DNA of 64,000 bases from Lepidostoma basale. Lineage: Eukaryota > Arthropoda > Insecta > Trichoptera > Lepidostomatidae. Numbering within the stretch: the first letter of the stretch is position 1; each line of letters begins with the position of its first letter. Positions 1 through 10,270 of this stretch are shown here, one piece after another. A program made the position numbers and the translations under genes. Where the stretch lies: assembly GCA_022606425.2 (NCBI GenBank), contig JAHDVF020001469.1:744001-808000 (forward strand). The letters are read 5' to 3'. The notes below the pieces were generated by a model. It had not been told where the DNA came from, did not search any database, and was given only the letters and a program-made list of their open reading frames with translations.

Positions 1-398
1 TGTTCCTCGCGCGATCTCTCAGCGTCTTGCCTGCTATCGTCATCAGTGTATTGATCTCGGAAGTCCTGTAAACTTGTTTAGTCCTTGCTGTGTCTGCCCT
101 TGCTTCGACGCCATATGTTATTATGCTTTATAGATTGTCATCTTACTCTTAATGGCCATGTCTTTGTTTTTCCATATTGTGGATTTTAGATCACCAGAGA
201 GTGCAGCTGTTTACTTGGGCTTGTATTTCTTCCCGCAGATCAACTCCTCCCACCAGGTCTATGCCTAGATACTTAAAGGTCCTGACCTGTTCTATGGCTT
301 AATTTTCTGTAACCAGGTTACATGTTTTAGGTGTTTTGGAAAAAATCATACATTTTGTTTTTTAGATAGAGATCATCATGTTGTATTTCTTAGGCGTG
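1..398 (-). mobile_element. LINE-C fragment, RTE-like
   Basis: Read on the minus strand this matches the copy at 26640-27250 (EQVRTFNYLGIK and TYGVEARADT region) but with frameshifts and small deletions. It covers the segment just after the RT catalytic box. The 3' part lies beyond the left window edge. It is a dead copy. Confidence 0.75.
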
Positions 399-469
399 AT
401 GTAGTGTCTAGCATTTTTTATCACACAAATAATACGTATGAAAAACAAAAATTCTTCAATATTGAATAA

Positions 470-833
470 GTGCCGAGAAACTACAAATGACCCAAAGAGC
501 CATGTTAGGAATAAGCCTAAGAAACAGAGTCGGAAACGATAAGGTGAGCTGACATCATCCACCGGGTAGCGACCCTAAAGTGGCAATGGTCAGGGCACGT
601 AGCCATAAGCTCGATCGACAAATGGACAAGAAGACTGCCTACTTGGAGACCGTGGACGGCAAAAAGAAGTGCAGGGCGACCGCAACTACGGTGGAAAAAT
701 GACTTGAACAGACATGTCAGAATAATCTGGATGCAGTCTGCACAAGACAAAGTGGCGTAAAAGCGAATGTAGGAGACCTTTGTCCAGTATTGGATGGGAA
801 TAGGCTGAAGAAAAAGAAGAAGAAGAATATATG
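470..833 (+). mobile_element. LINE-B 3' fragment with (GAA)n tail
   Basis: The + strand reads AEKLQMTQRAM, then LKWQWSGH, then TWRPWTAKRSAGRPQLRW, the C-terminal tract of an RTE-like reverse transcriptase. Several frameshifts and a stop interrupt it. A GAAGAAGAAGAA tail marks the 3' end at about 830. The same family occurs at 20068-20965 and 32860-33660. Confidence 0.75.
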
Positions 834-899
834 TAGTTATTTTTAACACATGCAAAAGCACTTAATTATTAAAAATAATATTAACACACCATTACTAGT

Positions 900-1022
900 T
901 TTTTTTTCTTCTTCTTTTAATAGATGTGACGATCTGTGACACAGAAATCATGTCTCGTGGGATGATGACGTCCAGCTGTCTCTCCAACTCTTAGGCGGTC
1001 TTCTAGAAGGGTGGTGTCCGGA
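900..1022 (-). mobile_element. LINE-C-like 3' end
   Basis: The minus strand reads RRPPKSWRDSW...SSSHET and ends in a (GAA)n tail at the left edge. A short copy of the same 3' end is at 54926-54984. This is a diverged relative of LINE-C, not a gene. Confidence 0.6.
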
Positions 1023-1760
1023 CGGGATTTAATAAACGTAGCAATTTTTTATTTATTTGAATAGAATGAAATAAATGTGTCCAATAAACTGACAGCAATC
1101 GAAGCAAACCGTCTACCAAATGTCAAAGAAAAATGTTTTTTTTTTTGTAAACAAAAGTCACCTGTACCTTAATATCTAGATGAGAATGTAGAGTGTAGCG
1201 TTCTGTATGTATGAAATTAAAATATTATAAAATATATTAGGGGAATTTTTGGTTTGTAGCAAATTTCCTACACCATATATTGAATGATTGAAATGCACGT
1301 ATAATCCTAAATATGTCAGTACTTCCATATTCGTAATGTATGGTTTTAATTAAATTAAACTTTCTTTCGTCAAATATTTAAATTATTATTGTTCAATTCA
1401 CACCCGGTACGAACACCAGGTTTGTATTCGCACCAAGACAGCCATCGGGGTGTTAGTATCTTGGGCGTTCGCCACCCCCTACCCCGTCGGGGAGGGCCTC
1501 CGTAGATAAACCCCGGGAGGTAATTATTGGGATTATGATATTGTTCAAATGGGCACGTAACTATGAAAGGCTCTTAGCTCGCGCCAGTAATATTAACGAC
1601 TAATAAGTGTGAGAATTATGTTCCGATGTATTATATTTCGTCCCGTCATCATTTACTATGGACCGCCGGATTCTGCTTCACGTGTTACATATCTGGCTTT
1701 GTATTCGTTTAGCTATTATCATATTAACTATTAACATTAATTAGATTTAAAAAAATCTGA
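1023..1760. other. No gene seen
   Basis: AT-rich sequence. A GC-richer block at 1400-1530 contains a small hairpin (CCCCGTCGGGG) but has no coding potential I can support. Confidence 0.5.
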
Positions 1761-1761
1761 T

Positions 1762-2430
1762 CAAATCAAATCAGTTTATTTTCTCAAAAGATATTACAAA
1801 CAATTTTTATAGTTTAAGACATCTATTGAGAACAGGTAAAATATAACAAATATATAATACCAGGAACGCATGAGAGATGGTTCGACATTAGGAATACAGA
1901 TACTCTCCAAAGTTAAGATTATTTGTCTTCTGAACGTACTTTCACGAATATGAAAGACATCGATCATGTTCTGCAGTTTGATTGCTCTCCCCACCGGCAT
2001 CAACAGAGGCAGGTTGGTTCTGCATGCTGGGAGATAAAACAGTCTGTGCTGACGCTGTCGAAGATAACCATCCGGAACATAAAGATGGATAGCCTCCAAG
2101 ATGACGGAATTCTCAAAGAATCCTCTGATAGGTCTGAAGAAATGGGTAAGTGTGCACCCATCCCTTCTTATCTGCAAACTATTGGTCCCCAGCATGCCCA
2201 AGAGAAATGCAGTGGGATAAAGCCACGGATAGCTACCAAACTCCCTCATGTAGAGATATCTCAGAAAACTTTTCTGAACCCTCTCTAACATGAGTATCTC
2301 GCTGATCAAGTATGTTGTCTGAAGTGTGCTGCTGTATGGCTGCAAGATCTTCATCTTCTGCGCCATCGCCATCTTCTGGCATAACCAGAGCTGGCAGGGA
2401 GCTGCCGAAACCGGTTGAAGCCATTAAACT
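1762..2430 (-). mobile_element. LINE-K 3' end, Jockey/CR1-like
   Basis: The minus strand encodes 192 residues with FLRYLYMREFGSYPWLYPTA and later YLRQRQHRLFYLPACRTNLP, the C-terminal region of a Jockey/CR1-type LINE ORF2. The 3' terminus is AT-rich, ending AATAAACTGATTTGATTTG. The 5' part, including the RT catalytic box, is missing. Related copies are at 4165, 18905, 25400, 40273, 41410, 43165, 50306, 57340, 59275, 61640 and 63285. Confidence 0.8.
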
Positions 2431-2495
2431 TAACATATTTATATAATAAATATATTTAGTTTAATTCTACATGATTTAATGACTTTCATTTTTAT

Positions 2496-2812
2496 TTATA
2501 TAAAAAACCAGATACTCTCCGATCCGTTGCGGGAACGACACTTCGAGACAGAATAAGAAATTCTGAAATAAGAAAGATCTGCAATGTAGAAGATGTCGTG
2601 CGATGGGGAATACTGAGAAGACGCTACTGGAGAGAGCATGTTCTGAAAGAGTGATCAATATAACCGCAAATAAAGTACCATCAGGAAATCGACCGGCAGG
2701 AAGACCACCTAAAAGATGGCGAGACAGTTGGACATCTGTATCCCAGAAACAGGCTCCGAGAAATAATAGGACACAGTCCTTAATAAAGCAGAAGAAGAAG
2801 AAAAAACTAGAG
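2496..2812 (+). mobile_element. LINE-C 3' end with (GAA)n tail
   Basis: The + strand reads RSVAGTTLRDRIRN, CNVEDVVRWG.LRRRYW, then GRPPKRWRDSWTSVSQ, with a frameshift near the start. A GAAGAAGAAG tail follows at 2790-2805. It matches 37255-38010 closely but begins later. Confidence 0.78.
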
Positions 2813-2814
2813 TG

Positions 2815-2960
2815 GTATATTATGGGTTCTCTAAATATATAGTGTGGTATATCTATGGGTTCTATAAAGCTCAATAAAACTTATGGACGTTATATCTATG
2901 GGTTCTCTAAATATATAGAGTGGTATATCTATGGGTTCTATAAAGCTCAATAAAACTTTA
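2815..2960. repeat. Two-copy tandem duplication, unit about 75 bp
   Basis: The segment containing TATGGGTTCTCTAAATATAT, then TCTATGGGTTCTATAAAGCT, appears twice head to tail with few differences. It directly follows the LINE-C tail at about 2810. TATGGGTTCT also recurs within each unit. Confidence 0.8.
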
Positions 2961-2994
2961 CAGATTTAATGTTTTTCATATTTATTTTAAAACG

Positions 2995-3165
2995 TAATAG
3001 CAACAGTTCTACCTATTGGATTTCATTCAAATTGCTTTCAAAGCCTTCCTGGAACTAATAAAAACAAACTGTGATATTTTCAGCGAAATCGGTTCAGGAA
3101 TTTTCGAGAAAATCATAGATCAAAACAAACAGATAAACATTCATTTTTATATATTGTATATGGAA
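2995..3165 (+). repeat. Probable LINE/SINE 3' end
   Basis: The sequence GCGAAATCGGTTCAGGAATT followed by TTTTCGAGAAAATC and AAACAAACAGATAAACATTC resembles the 3' ends of many insect retroposons. No reading frame is evident. The family assignment is from general resemblance only. Confidence 0.4.
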
Positions 3166-3510
3166 TCACTTTGTAATTAAGTTTTTCAAGTGTTTTACGC
3201 GCTGTTAGCCAGATCCACGTGTAATTTATCAAGCCCGCACATTATTCAGGTACTTAACGTGTATTCAGTGGCGTCACAGCACTCGAGGAGTCATTACCCT
3301 CCCGCCACCGCTGGCGTAACCCGTCCTGCCCCCCACGCGCCGCCCCTGCGCTGCTCCTTTAAGTTTCCGGTATAAATATGACTCCGGTAATTATTGCCTC
3401 TCTTATAATGCAATGCACTACTTATTTTGGTATGGGATGCAGTGGCGGCGGTATTATTATTTTTTTAACGTATATTTTATCTAATAATTAAATAAAACGA
3501 TGTTTTTTGA

Positions 3511-3685
3511 CGATGACAGCGACCGATTTCGCCAGGCTCATAGTTTTATGTAATTATTATTTAAAATGAACTTCCATCAAGAGATTTCAGTAAAATCATT
3601 TTATTATCTTAAAAACGCTAACGAAGTTACAAAAGCCCAGTCTGTCGATGCCAGCGGGCCTGGCGAAACCAGTCGCTGTCGAAAT
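3511..3685. repeat. Repeat P, short inverted-repeat element
   Basis: The arms at 3515-3539 (ACAGCGACCGATTTCGCCAG) and 3656-3681 (CTGGCGAAACCAGTCGCTGT) are complementary with two mismatches. The interior contains TTAAAATGAACTTCCATCAA, which recurs downstream at 3735 and at 24560-24620. It is MITE-like. No target-site duplication was resolved. Confidence 0.55.
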
Positions 3686-3985
3686 AAAGACAAAAGTAGA
3701 ATTAGTTAAAAAAACATTTTTTTTATTTAATTATTATTTAAAATAAACTTCCATTTTCTAAATATTGTAACATTCTAAAATATTGTAACATTAATGATCC
3801 TATTTTACTCACAATCCCATCGTTAGCCGGTCTTTCAGACTGGGCTTTGCTTTCCTTCTTTCCTCTCAAGTCTCTATACAACTGTTTCCCTTCCTCTTAC
3901 ACCATATGTTTTTCTTCTCTCGACTGGGTTCTCTTTTATACCAACTTAAAAGTAATTAAGTTGTTTTTACCTTTGTGTAAGCTAG
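3686..3985. other. No gene seen
   Basis: AT-rich spacer. The short open frame at 3847-4062 runs into a LINE-A tail and is not supported as a gene. Confidence 0.5.
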
Positions 3986-4072
3986 AGAAGTATGTCGGGA
4001 AAGAAAAGTGTGGCAGTCCATTATTTCTACCTACCCCTTCGGGAATAGGGCGTGATGGTTAGTTAGTTATTT
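3986..4072 (+). mobile_element. LINE-A 3' terminus
   Basis: Contains AAAGTGTGGCAGTCCATTAT, then TACCCCTTCGGGAATAGGGC, then GTGATGGTTAGTTAGTTA, the last ~80 bp of the family with its (GTTA)n tail. Confidence 0.75.
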
Positions 4073-4164
4073 ACTTTTGTATATATTCTATCAATGCTGT
4101 GTACAGTATGGGATATAAGAGTATGAGAGTTTTCATTTCAATTTGGTCTGGGGTCCCTTTGCTT

Positions 4165-4608
4165 TGTAATAGTTTACAAATAAGAAGGGATGGGTGCACA
4201 CTTACCCATTTCTTCAGACTTATCAGGGGATTCTTTGAGAATTCCGTCATCTTGTAGGCTATCCATCTTTATGTTCCGGATGTTTATCTTCGACAGCGTC
4301 AGCACAGACTGTTTTATCTCCCAGCATGCAGAACTAACCTGCCTCTGGTGATGCCGGTGGGGAGAGCAATTAAACTGCTGAACATTATCGCTTCGGAGAT
4401 CGGTGCCTTTCATATTCGTGAAAGTACGTTCAGAAGACAAATACTCTTGACTTTGGAGACTATCTTATATTCCTAATGTCGAACCATCTCTCATGCGTTC
4501 CTGGTTTTATATTTTTTTTATGTTTTACCTGTTCTCAATAGATGCCTTAAACTATAATTGTTGTCATATCTTTTGCGAAAATAAACTGATTTCATTTCAT
4601 TTGATTTG
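4165..4608 (+). mobile_element. LINE-K 3' end
   Basis: The + strand reads RRDGCTLTHFF, IRGFFENSVIL, a stop, then LRQRQHRLFYLPACRTNLPL and AFHIRESTFRRQILLTLETI. It ends TTTCATTTCATTTGATTTG. The frame carries one stop (codon TAG at about 4257). Confidence 0.8.
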
Positions 4609-4621
4609 CTCCGTTATCAAT

Positions 4622-4720
4622 ATAAGTTAACGTAAGTCTTACATGGACTGGATACGGGCCTAGGAAATGCAAAGGGCGCCGCTGCGTCCTATAACATTTT
4701 CGGGTGTAGCAAGTCTCTAA
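4622..4720 (+). repeat. Repeat O copy
   Basis: Contains GGGCGCCGCTGCGTCCTATA followed by ACATTTTCGGGTGTAGCAAG. Four more copies are at 5310, 18775 (minus), 28080 and 47108. The family is unidentified. Confidence 0.6.
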
Positions 4721-5309
4721 AATAATATTTTATTACTTTTCATTGCGATGTTAATTCCCGGATTTAAAATGTTCAAGAAAGTTTAAAACTTTGTCAATAA
4801 TTAGTCGGGAGAAAAATCAAGTCACGCCCCACCCTTCCCGCACATAAACTCCCACTCCCCTCCCCTCGCCTCCCACCCCGCCGCCCGGTTCTCGGCATTA
4901 TATGACTCGCTGATGTTAATACCTTTAATCTCTTACTGGTGTTTCGGGTTTTGCCGCTTTGGTTAATACTTAATATTAGGCGAAACCGGAGCGCGGGGTA
5001 CCGTGGTGCCCCCGCGTCGCCCCGCGGGGTACGCGCCACCCTCGCCGCCCCCTAGGGATGAAGATTCTTCCGCCGCGTGTTCCGCTATTTGGATCGGAAA
5101 TAATAGTGTTGGTTTAATGAGTAACTAATATACAAATATACATGTTATATATTTTATCAATGCTTTAAAATGTGCAGTGTTTTTATTTATTTATTTAATA
5201 TTATGAAATGCTAAACCGCGTCCTTTGTCCTACATGCCAAAAACTGTACTCCACATTTTTTTCCCATCCCGCATTTGTCTCCTCTGCCTCTCCTGTTCTT
5301 CCCGGACAG
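4721..5309. other. No gene seen; local GC-rich block
   Basis: A GC-rich stretch at 4820-5070 gives a minus-strand open frame of 81 residues with biased composition. It has no recognisable domain and I do not call it. Confidence 0.4.
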
Positions 5310-5395
5310 GCCCAGGGAGTGTACAAGCGAGGCTGACAAAAAGACGCCGCTACGCCCTATAACAGCCTCGGGTATGTGACGGGAACTTCTATGTT
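5310..5395 (+). repeat. Repeat O copy
   Basis: Reads GCGAGGCTGACAAAAAGACG, then CCGCTACGCCCTATAACAGC, then CTCGGGTATGTGACGGGAAC. It is nearly identical to the copy at 28080-28150. Confidence 0.65.
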
Positions 5396-6206
5396 CATTT
5401 AAAAAAATAATGCTTTAGAATAACGAACCAAAACAATCATTTCAACAAAGGTTAAAATTTAAAACCGCTGGTATATAAAATTCAGAATATTTTTAATTGC
5501 GATTATTTATGTAAATAGAAATACTCTTCCCGCCAATTTGTCAGTACGCATTAGGGATTCAAAGCGGATGCACTCCCGTCTATGATCTGTATAACACCGT
5601 CTTCAGTAGACACTTTCACATTTTAATATTATATATTAAACAATTATACCTCTGTTAAATAAAACTGTCATAATATTTTTTCTTGAATTAAATTCCACAT
5701 TTTCTAATAGTGAATGGAAAAAAAACTAATGCGTGAAATGAACATCTATTAGCTATTTTTTTAATAATAATTTTATTTCTACCGTCCGAGAACCTCACAC
5801 ATATATATATATTTTTTTTTTTTTCATATTTAATTATTTTTCATAACACTCAAATTGTTTAATCAATCGTCCGTGATGTGGAACTGTTGAGGATCTTTGT
5901 CCACCTAAATACTGGTAATAAACTTTGGTTCCTTAGGTGTGGCCGGCTTCGAAAAGTAATCTGGGCACTTTACGGGGGCCCTAATCCCACTCTGTCCAGT
6001 TTCAGCCCCTTATCTTAATCCGCCCCTGCACCCTCTATCCGATGCACCAGATAAATCTATAAATACCGGAGTATATACATGGTGTTTCCTTAAATAGAGT
6101 AATCCTCTTTACTTTCTAATAAATGTTTAGTATTTTCCACTTTTCATTCATAAAGTTCGGCACTAGAACCCCATTGTTCACTGCCATCTTTGCCCCAGTC
6201 GATATA
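5396..6206. other. No gene seen
   Basis: AT-rich non-coding sequence with homopolymer runs and no repeat family I can identify. It ends at the mariner terminus. Confidence 0.45.
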
Positions 6207-6970
6207 TTAGGTCCTTACATATGAAATTGGCGTTTTGTATGGGAGGAACATAAAGTTGATTTTTTTTAAATATAATATATTTATTTAATCAAAGTATGTA
6301 CCATTGCTATCTATGCACTTTTGCCATCTCATAGGTAGTTCATCGATCCCTTTACTAAAAAAAACATTCGGACGGGAATCAATAAAATCTTTGAAGTCGG
6401 TTTGGACTGCCCCATCGGAGTTGAATTTTTTCCCTTGCAAGAAGTTATCCAAATTTCGAAAAAAATAGTAATCTGTTGGGGCAAGGTCCGGAGAGTACGG
6501 TGGATGTCTTAGACATTCCAATTGAAGCTCTTCTAATTTGGTAGCCGTCTGTTGTGCAGTGTGTGGTCTAGCGTTATCATGAAGCAGCAGTGGCCTAGAG
6601 CGATTAACCAGCCTCGGTTGTTTAGCAGCTAGCTTTTCCATCATGGTTTGCAGTTGCTGACAAAAGACATCTGCCGTAATCGTCTGGCCAGATTTAAGAA
6701 AGCTGTAGTGAACGACACCAGCACTAGTCCACCAAACGCTCACAAGTAACTTTTTTGGAGTCAATTCTCGCTTGGGGCATGGTTTGGCTGGTTCGGCAGG
6801 GTTCAGCCATTGCGATGAGCGCTTCCGATTATCATACAGGATCTACTTTTCATCACAGGTAATGATTCGATTCAAAATCCCTTCATTATTGTGCTGGTTG
6901 AGTAATGCAACGCAGCAGTCAACGCGCGTTTGTTGATTTGCTTCACTCAATTCGTGAGGTACCCACCTTT
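6207..6970 (-). pseudogene. mariner transposase, 5'-truncated, one internal stop
   Basis: The minus strand encodes the C-terminal two thirds of a mariner transposase: WVPHELSEANQQTRV, then ITCDEK (first catalytic Asp), LLHDNARPHTAQQ (second Asp) and YSPDLAPTDYYFF (third Asp), with 34 residues between the second and third Asp, the D,D34D spacing of mariner. A TAG replaces the Trp that normally follows CDEK; the rest of the frame is open to the stop at 6285. The terminus TTAGGTCCTTACATATGAAA near 6207 looks like a mariner inverted repeat. The N-terminal DNA-binding part and other inverted repeat are absent, because the sequence switches to LINE-A at about 6971. It cannot be active. Confidence 0.9.
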
Positions 6971-7480
6971 CAAGCTTACCCGAAGGGGTAGGCAGAAAGG
7001 ATGGACTGCCACACTTTTCTTTCTCTGACTCCTCACGTGGCCGACATTCAATATTTGATTTATTTAATCGTGCCACGTTTTCTTCGGTCTCCCTCTATTT
7101 CTAGTTCCATTTACACCGTTTACATATATTTTTTTTACCATTCTTTCTTCATTAATTCTTTCCATGTGTCCAAACCATCTTAATGATCCTCTCATTATTT
7201 TGTTCATAACACCATCATTCGCACAGCGTTCACTTCTTATATGTTCCACACATGCGTCTAAGAAAACTCATTTCTTTTGCATTTATTTTACTTTCATCCA
7301 TCTTTCGCCAGTTCCATGATCATTTCGTTCACCATCAGATCATTTCGCATGCATACCTCATACATACTATTCACCAGGACTTGTAGTTCATGCTCTTTAT
7401 CTGCAAGTAGGACAGCGTCATCCGCATACAAGAGACAGCTTACTGACACTCTGCTCATTTTGGCACCTACATCCAACTCT
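6971..7480 (-). mobile_element. LINE-A with RT YADD motif, internally deleted
   Basis: The minus strand reads SCLLYADDAVLLADKEHELQ (RT catalytic box), then after a deletion RSERCANDGVMNKIMRGSLR, WFGHMERINEERMVKK and RNRGRPKKTWHD. The 3' terminus, with stop and (GTTA)n tail, is missing where it meets the mariner. This is one of few copies here that reaches the catalytic box. Confidence 0.8.
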
Positions 7481-7917
7481 TAAAATTTAAATGTTTTAAA
7501 AAGAATAGTAAAATATAACCAAAGTATCATGGAGTGAAACAAGAGCTCACCACCGATTCATCCCGTGATTTCGATGAACAATTAAAGCGTCAAACTTCCC
7601 AGCGAGTATCCCCATTAATCTGTCATTAATTCCTCTCCCAATATATATAAATTAACTCTCCCTCCCCGTCTCAGCCCCTAATCCACAACCCTTCTTTGTC
7701 TCGGTCTAGCGGGGTAAAATAAATAAACCAATTTCACTTTATTTCCAGACTTCGTTCCCGATATTTAATACCCCTTAAGGAGATTATCCAATCAAAGTTT
7801 GGTGTTTTAAAATATTTTGTTTTGTGTTTGTTTCTATTGTCCGTTTAAAACATTGAATCGTCGTTGGATATAATTTGAACATTTTATTAAATCTAAATAG
7901 AAATATCGTCCGTATAC
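7481..7917. other. No gene seen
   Basis: Non-coding sequence with no repeat family recognised. Confidence 0.45.
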
Positions 7918-8105
7918 GACAACCTTCGTGGCAGAGTAGTAAATCGAAAGCCCGGATTCGATCTCTGGTGATGGCTGTGTGATTTTCTCACTGTATTTAG
8001 TCTGGTAAAAAAAAACAACGTGACAATAAAATAGCGAAAGATTAGCTACCCATCACATGTCATGAGAAACAATATGATAGCTATACCGTTTACATCGATT
8101 TGGCC
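7918..8105 (+). mobile_element. SINE-1, diverged tRNA-derived SINE
   Basis: Begins TTCGTGGCAGAGTAGTAAAT (A-box region). A degraded B box GATTCGATCTC follows, then the family body ACGTGACAATAAAATAGCGA and TAGCTACCCATCACATGTCA. It lacks about 15 bp of the tRNA part compared with the copy at 29570. Confidence 0.7.
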
Positions 8106-8224
8106 CGCGCTTTAAAGGCGGGCCACACTGTTTTAAACAAGCTCTCCACGTCGGTCTCCACCGGCGGTTTAAAACTGTGTAGACACTTGTTTGAAACCAA
8201 AATTCGTTTGACCTTCAACAAAAT
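8106..8224. repeat. Unclassified short hairpin
   Basis: GCCCGCGCTTTAAAGGCGGG and TCTCCACGTCGGTCTCCACC form short inverted stems directly after the SINE. No other copy was found in the window. Confidence 0.3.
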
Positions 8225-8395
8225 AATCTTATTATTATTCTTCCTTGTAGTAGATCTATGTGATTTGTTCTCCAGAGTGTTGCTCCTGTGAGGTAGACTC
8301 CCAGCTGTCCTTCCATCTTTAAGAAGGTCTTCCACGAGGACGAGTCCCATGAGGCTGATTATGTAGTGCAATATAGGGGAGTCTGGTGGTGTTAT
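8225..8395 (-). mobile_element. LINE-C 3' end
   Basis: The minus strand reads HYIISLMGLVLVEDLLKDGR in one frame, with GRPPKRWKDSWES in the neighbouring one, as at 26640-27250. It is a short 5'-truncated copy. Confidence 0.7.
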
Positions 8396-8470
8396 TGATA
8401 AAAAAAATCGTCATTATGGAATTCCACAGTGTTAACGCCTTAAGTTTATCTAAAATTCATTTAATAAATG
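8396..8470 (-). repeat. PH-N fragment
   Basis: Shares GGAATTCCACAGTGTTAACG and CCTTAAGTTTATCTA with 53755-53800 and 32750-32790. Only the outer end of the family is present, not the core. Confidence 0.5.
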
Positions 8471-8499
8471 TACATGTTTTTTTTTTTATAAATATATAG

Positions 8500-8725
8500 T
8501 TTTGGACGCATGGAAAGAATGAATGCAGAAAGAATGGTAAAACGAGTATATGTTAACGGTGTAAATGGAACTAGAAAGGAGTCAGAGAAATCGACGCGCG
8601 TGCATGACACGATATATGAATGTTGAGAAAGCGAGAGAAATATGTCAGGAAAGAAAAGTGTGGCAGTCCATTATTTCTGCCTACCCCTTAGGGGAGACGA
8701 CGTGATGGTTAGTTAGTTAGTTTTT
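8500..8725 (+). mobile_element. LINE-A 3' end with (GTTA)n tail
   Basis: Reads FGRMERMNAERMVKRVYVNG and NGTRK in frame, skips the RGRPRKTWHDQI segment, then continues to the family 3' end and GTTAGTTAGTTAG. The internal deletion is about 60 bp. Confidence 0.78.
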
Positions 8726-9029
8726 TTATAAATATATATTTTACCGACATTATTCCTGAGCTTTTCAATCGAATTGTCCTATTGCTTATCTACCCTTAAA
8801 CTGTATTTTCCTTCGAAGCGTATCATTTCAGAAACACGATTATTCAATTATTTGGAGGCAGTGTATCGTAAATAAATCTTAGGCAGGGGCTTATAGGACG
8901 CTTGTGTAGGACATACACGAAAGGCAATTTATCGGTTAGCGATCGCCCCTTGTCCATAGATGAGACTAATTCTTCGAAATATAATTCACCGAAAAATGTT
9001 TTCTACAAATATTTTTTTTTCATATATAA
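8726..9029. other. No gene seen
   Basis: Non-coding spacer. No supported repeat was recognised. Confidence 0.45.
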
Positions 9030-9195
9030 ATTTTTGGACCCACGCTGGAGGATGGGACTTACAGAAATAAAAGAAACCTTAGTTAAGCCTAAACGTTGCC
9101 CTAGTACAAATTTCGGGGATCAAGCCTTTGCAGTAGCCGGTCCATCAGCTTGGAACAATCTCCGTTCGTATCTAAATGTATTATTATTATTATTA
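9030..9195 (+). mobile_element. LINE-F scrap joined to LINE-T C-terminus with (ATT)n tail
   Basis: 9030-9085 matches LINE-F (TGGACCCACGCTGGAGGATG). It then switches to KPKRCPSTNFGDQAFAVAG and PSAWNNLRSYL, the conserved C-terminal tract of many L2/CR1-like LINEs, ending in (ATT)n at 9178-9199. The same LINE-T tract is at 52735-52850 on the other strand. Confidence 0.6.
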
Positions 9196-9349
9196 TTATA
9201 AGGGTTGGTCAATATGTAAGACTATCATAAGACCGATAGTCACCTACGGCTGTGAGACATGCTCTCTAACGCAGAGAGAGGAAGGCAGGCTGCCAGTTTT
9301 TGAGAGGAAAATACTGAGAAAATTTTTGGACCCATGCTGGAGGATGGAA
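9196..9349 (+). mobile_element. LINE-F, first half of an interrupted copy
   Basis: Reads GWSICKTIIRPIVTYGCETC, SLTQREEGRLPVFERKILRK. It stops inside the codons for GPMLEDGTY, and LINE-F resumes at 10086 (KKP/EVLINQETVVRF). LINE-C sits between the halves. Confidence 0.75.
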
Positions 9350-10085
9350 CTTCTTCTTCTTCTTCCCTTTTTGTAGACTCAGGAGTCTGTTATTTCAGGC
9401 GGGTCCTCTTGAGATGCTGAACTCCAGCTTTCTCTCCACCGTTTCGGGGGTCTTCCTGGTCGGCGTTGTCCGTTTGGCGTTCCATGGAGAGCTATGTGTG
9501 GTATTCTATTTGAGCTCATCCTTTCTACGTGTTCATGCCAGTATCGCCGTCTTTGACGTCCCCATCTGACCACATCTTCGACCTCGCAGATTTCTCGGAT
9601 TGCTGTATTCCTAACTCGATCACGTAGGGTCTTGCCAGCTATAGCGCGGAGCGTTTTCATCTCGGTTGTCCTGAGCATGCTCTTTGTCTTGACAGTGTCT
9701 GCCCTCGATTCAATGCCATATGTGAGGATTGGTCGCACACAGGTCTTGTAGATGCGTACCTTGCTGTCAGTCCTCATGTCCCTGTTTCTCCATATGACAT
9801 CTTTCAGGCAGCCTGCAACCGCTGCAGCCCTATCCACCTGTGACCTTACGTCTCTGGGGAGGTCATTAGAGCTGGTTACTTCGCTTCCGAGATATCTGAA
9901 TAGGTCCACCTGTTCAATCTCCTCCTGGCGTACGGAGACTTCGCATCTCAGTTGATTTCTTGCGAATGTCATACACTTCGTTTTTGGGGTGGATATGATC
10001 ATGTTATACTTTGAACAGGATTCATCAAACTTTGAGAGCATTGCTTGCAAGTCGCTTTCATTTTCGGCCACGATTGTGGCGTCGT
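9350..10085 (-). mobile_element. LINE-C insertion, 230-residue open frame
   Basis: The minus strand encodes one uninterrupted frame starting right after the RT box (DDATIVAENESDLQAM) and running through RYLGSEVTSSNDLPRDVRSQ, LTYGIESRADTVKTK, TLRDRVRNTAIREI, VVRWGRQRRRYWHEHVERM and GRPPKRWRESWSSASQEDPP to a stop at 9379. A (GAA)n tail lies at 9350-9365. This is the RT thumb and C-terminal region of an RTE-like LINE. It splits LINE-F, so it is the younger insertion. The open frame suggests a recent copy, though it is 5'-truncated and lacks the endonuclease and most of the RT. Confidence 0.85.
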
Positions 10086-10270
10086 CGAAATAAAAGAAAC
10101 CTTAAACTTGAAGTACTGATTAACCAGGAAACAGTAGTGAGATTCTGTAAGTATCAACGCCTACGATGGGCTGGCCATGTGGAAAGAATGCCAGAGGGTG
10201 GAACCCCAATAATTATATCCAGATGGGTGCCCCGCGAAAAGAGACCAAGAGGCAGATCGAGCTTGGCAAG
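10086..10270 (+). mobile_element. LINE-F, second half
   Basis: Reads LKLEVLINQETVVRFCKYQR, LRWAGHVERMPEGG, SRWVPREKRPRGRSS. It matches 52196-52560 on the minus strand. The 3' end is replaced after about 10270 by unrelated sequence. Confidence 0.75.

Noticed and set aside
1923..2288. 121-residue plus-strand protein
   Set aside because: It is the antisense shadow of the LINE-K coding region. The same shadow appears at 4174 and 41622.
3190..3375. Host exon near 3.2-3.4 kb
   Set aside because: GC-richer and open for 61 residues, but no splice-supported continuation and no recognisable domain.
4794..5039. 81-residue minus-strand protein
   Set aside because: GC-rich composition explains the open frame; no domain, no homologous repeat and no splice context.
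7001..7183. Plus-strand open frames opposite LINE-A (also 10906, 58305 and others)
   Set aside because: They are antisense shadows that recur with every LINE-A copy.
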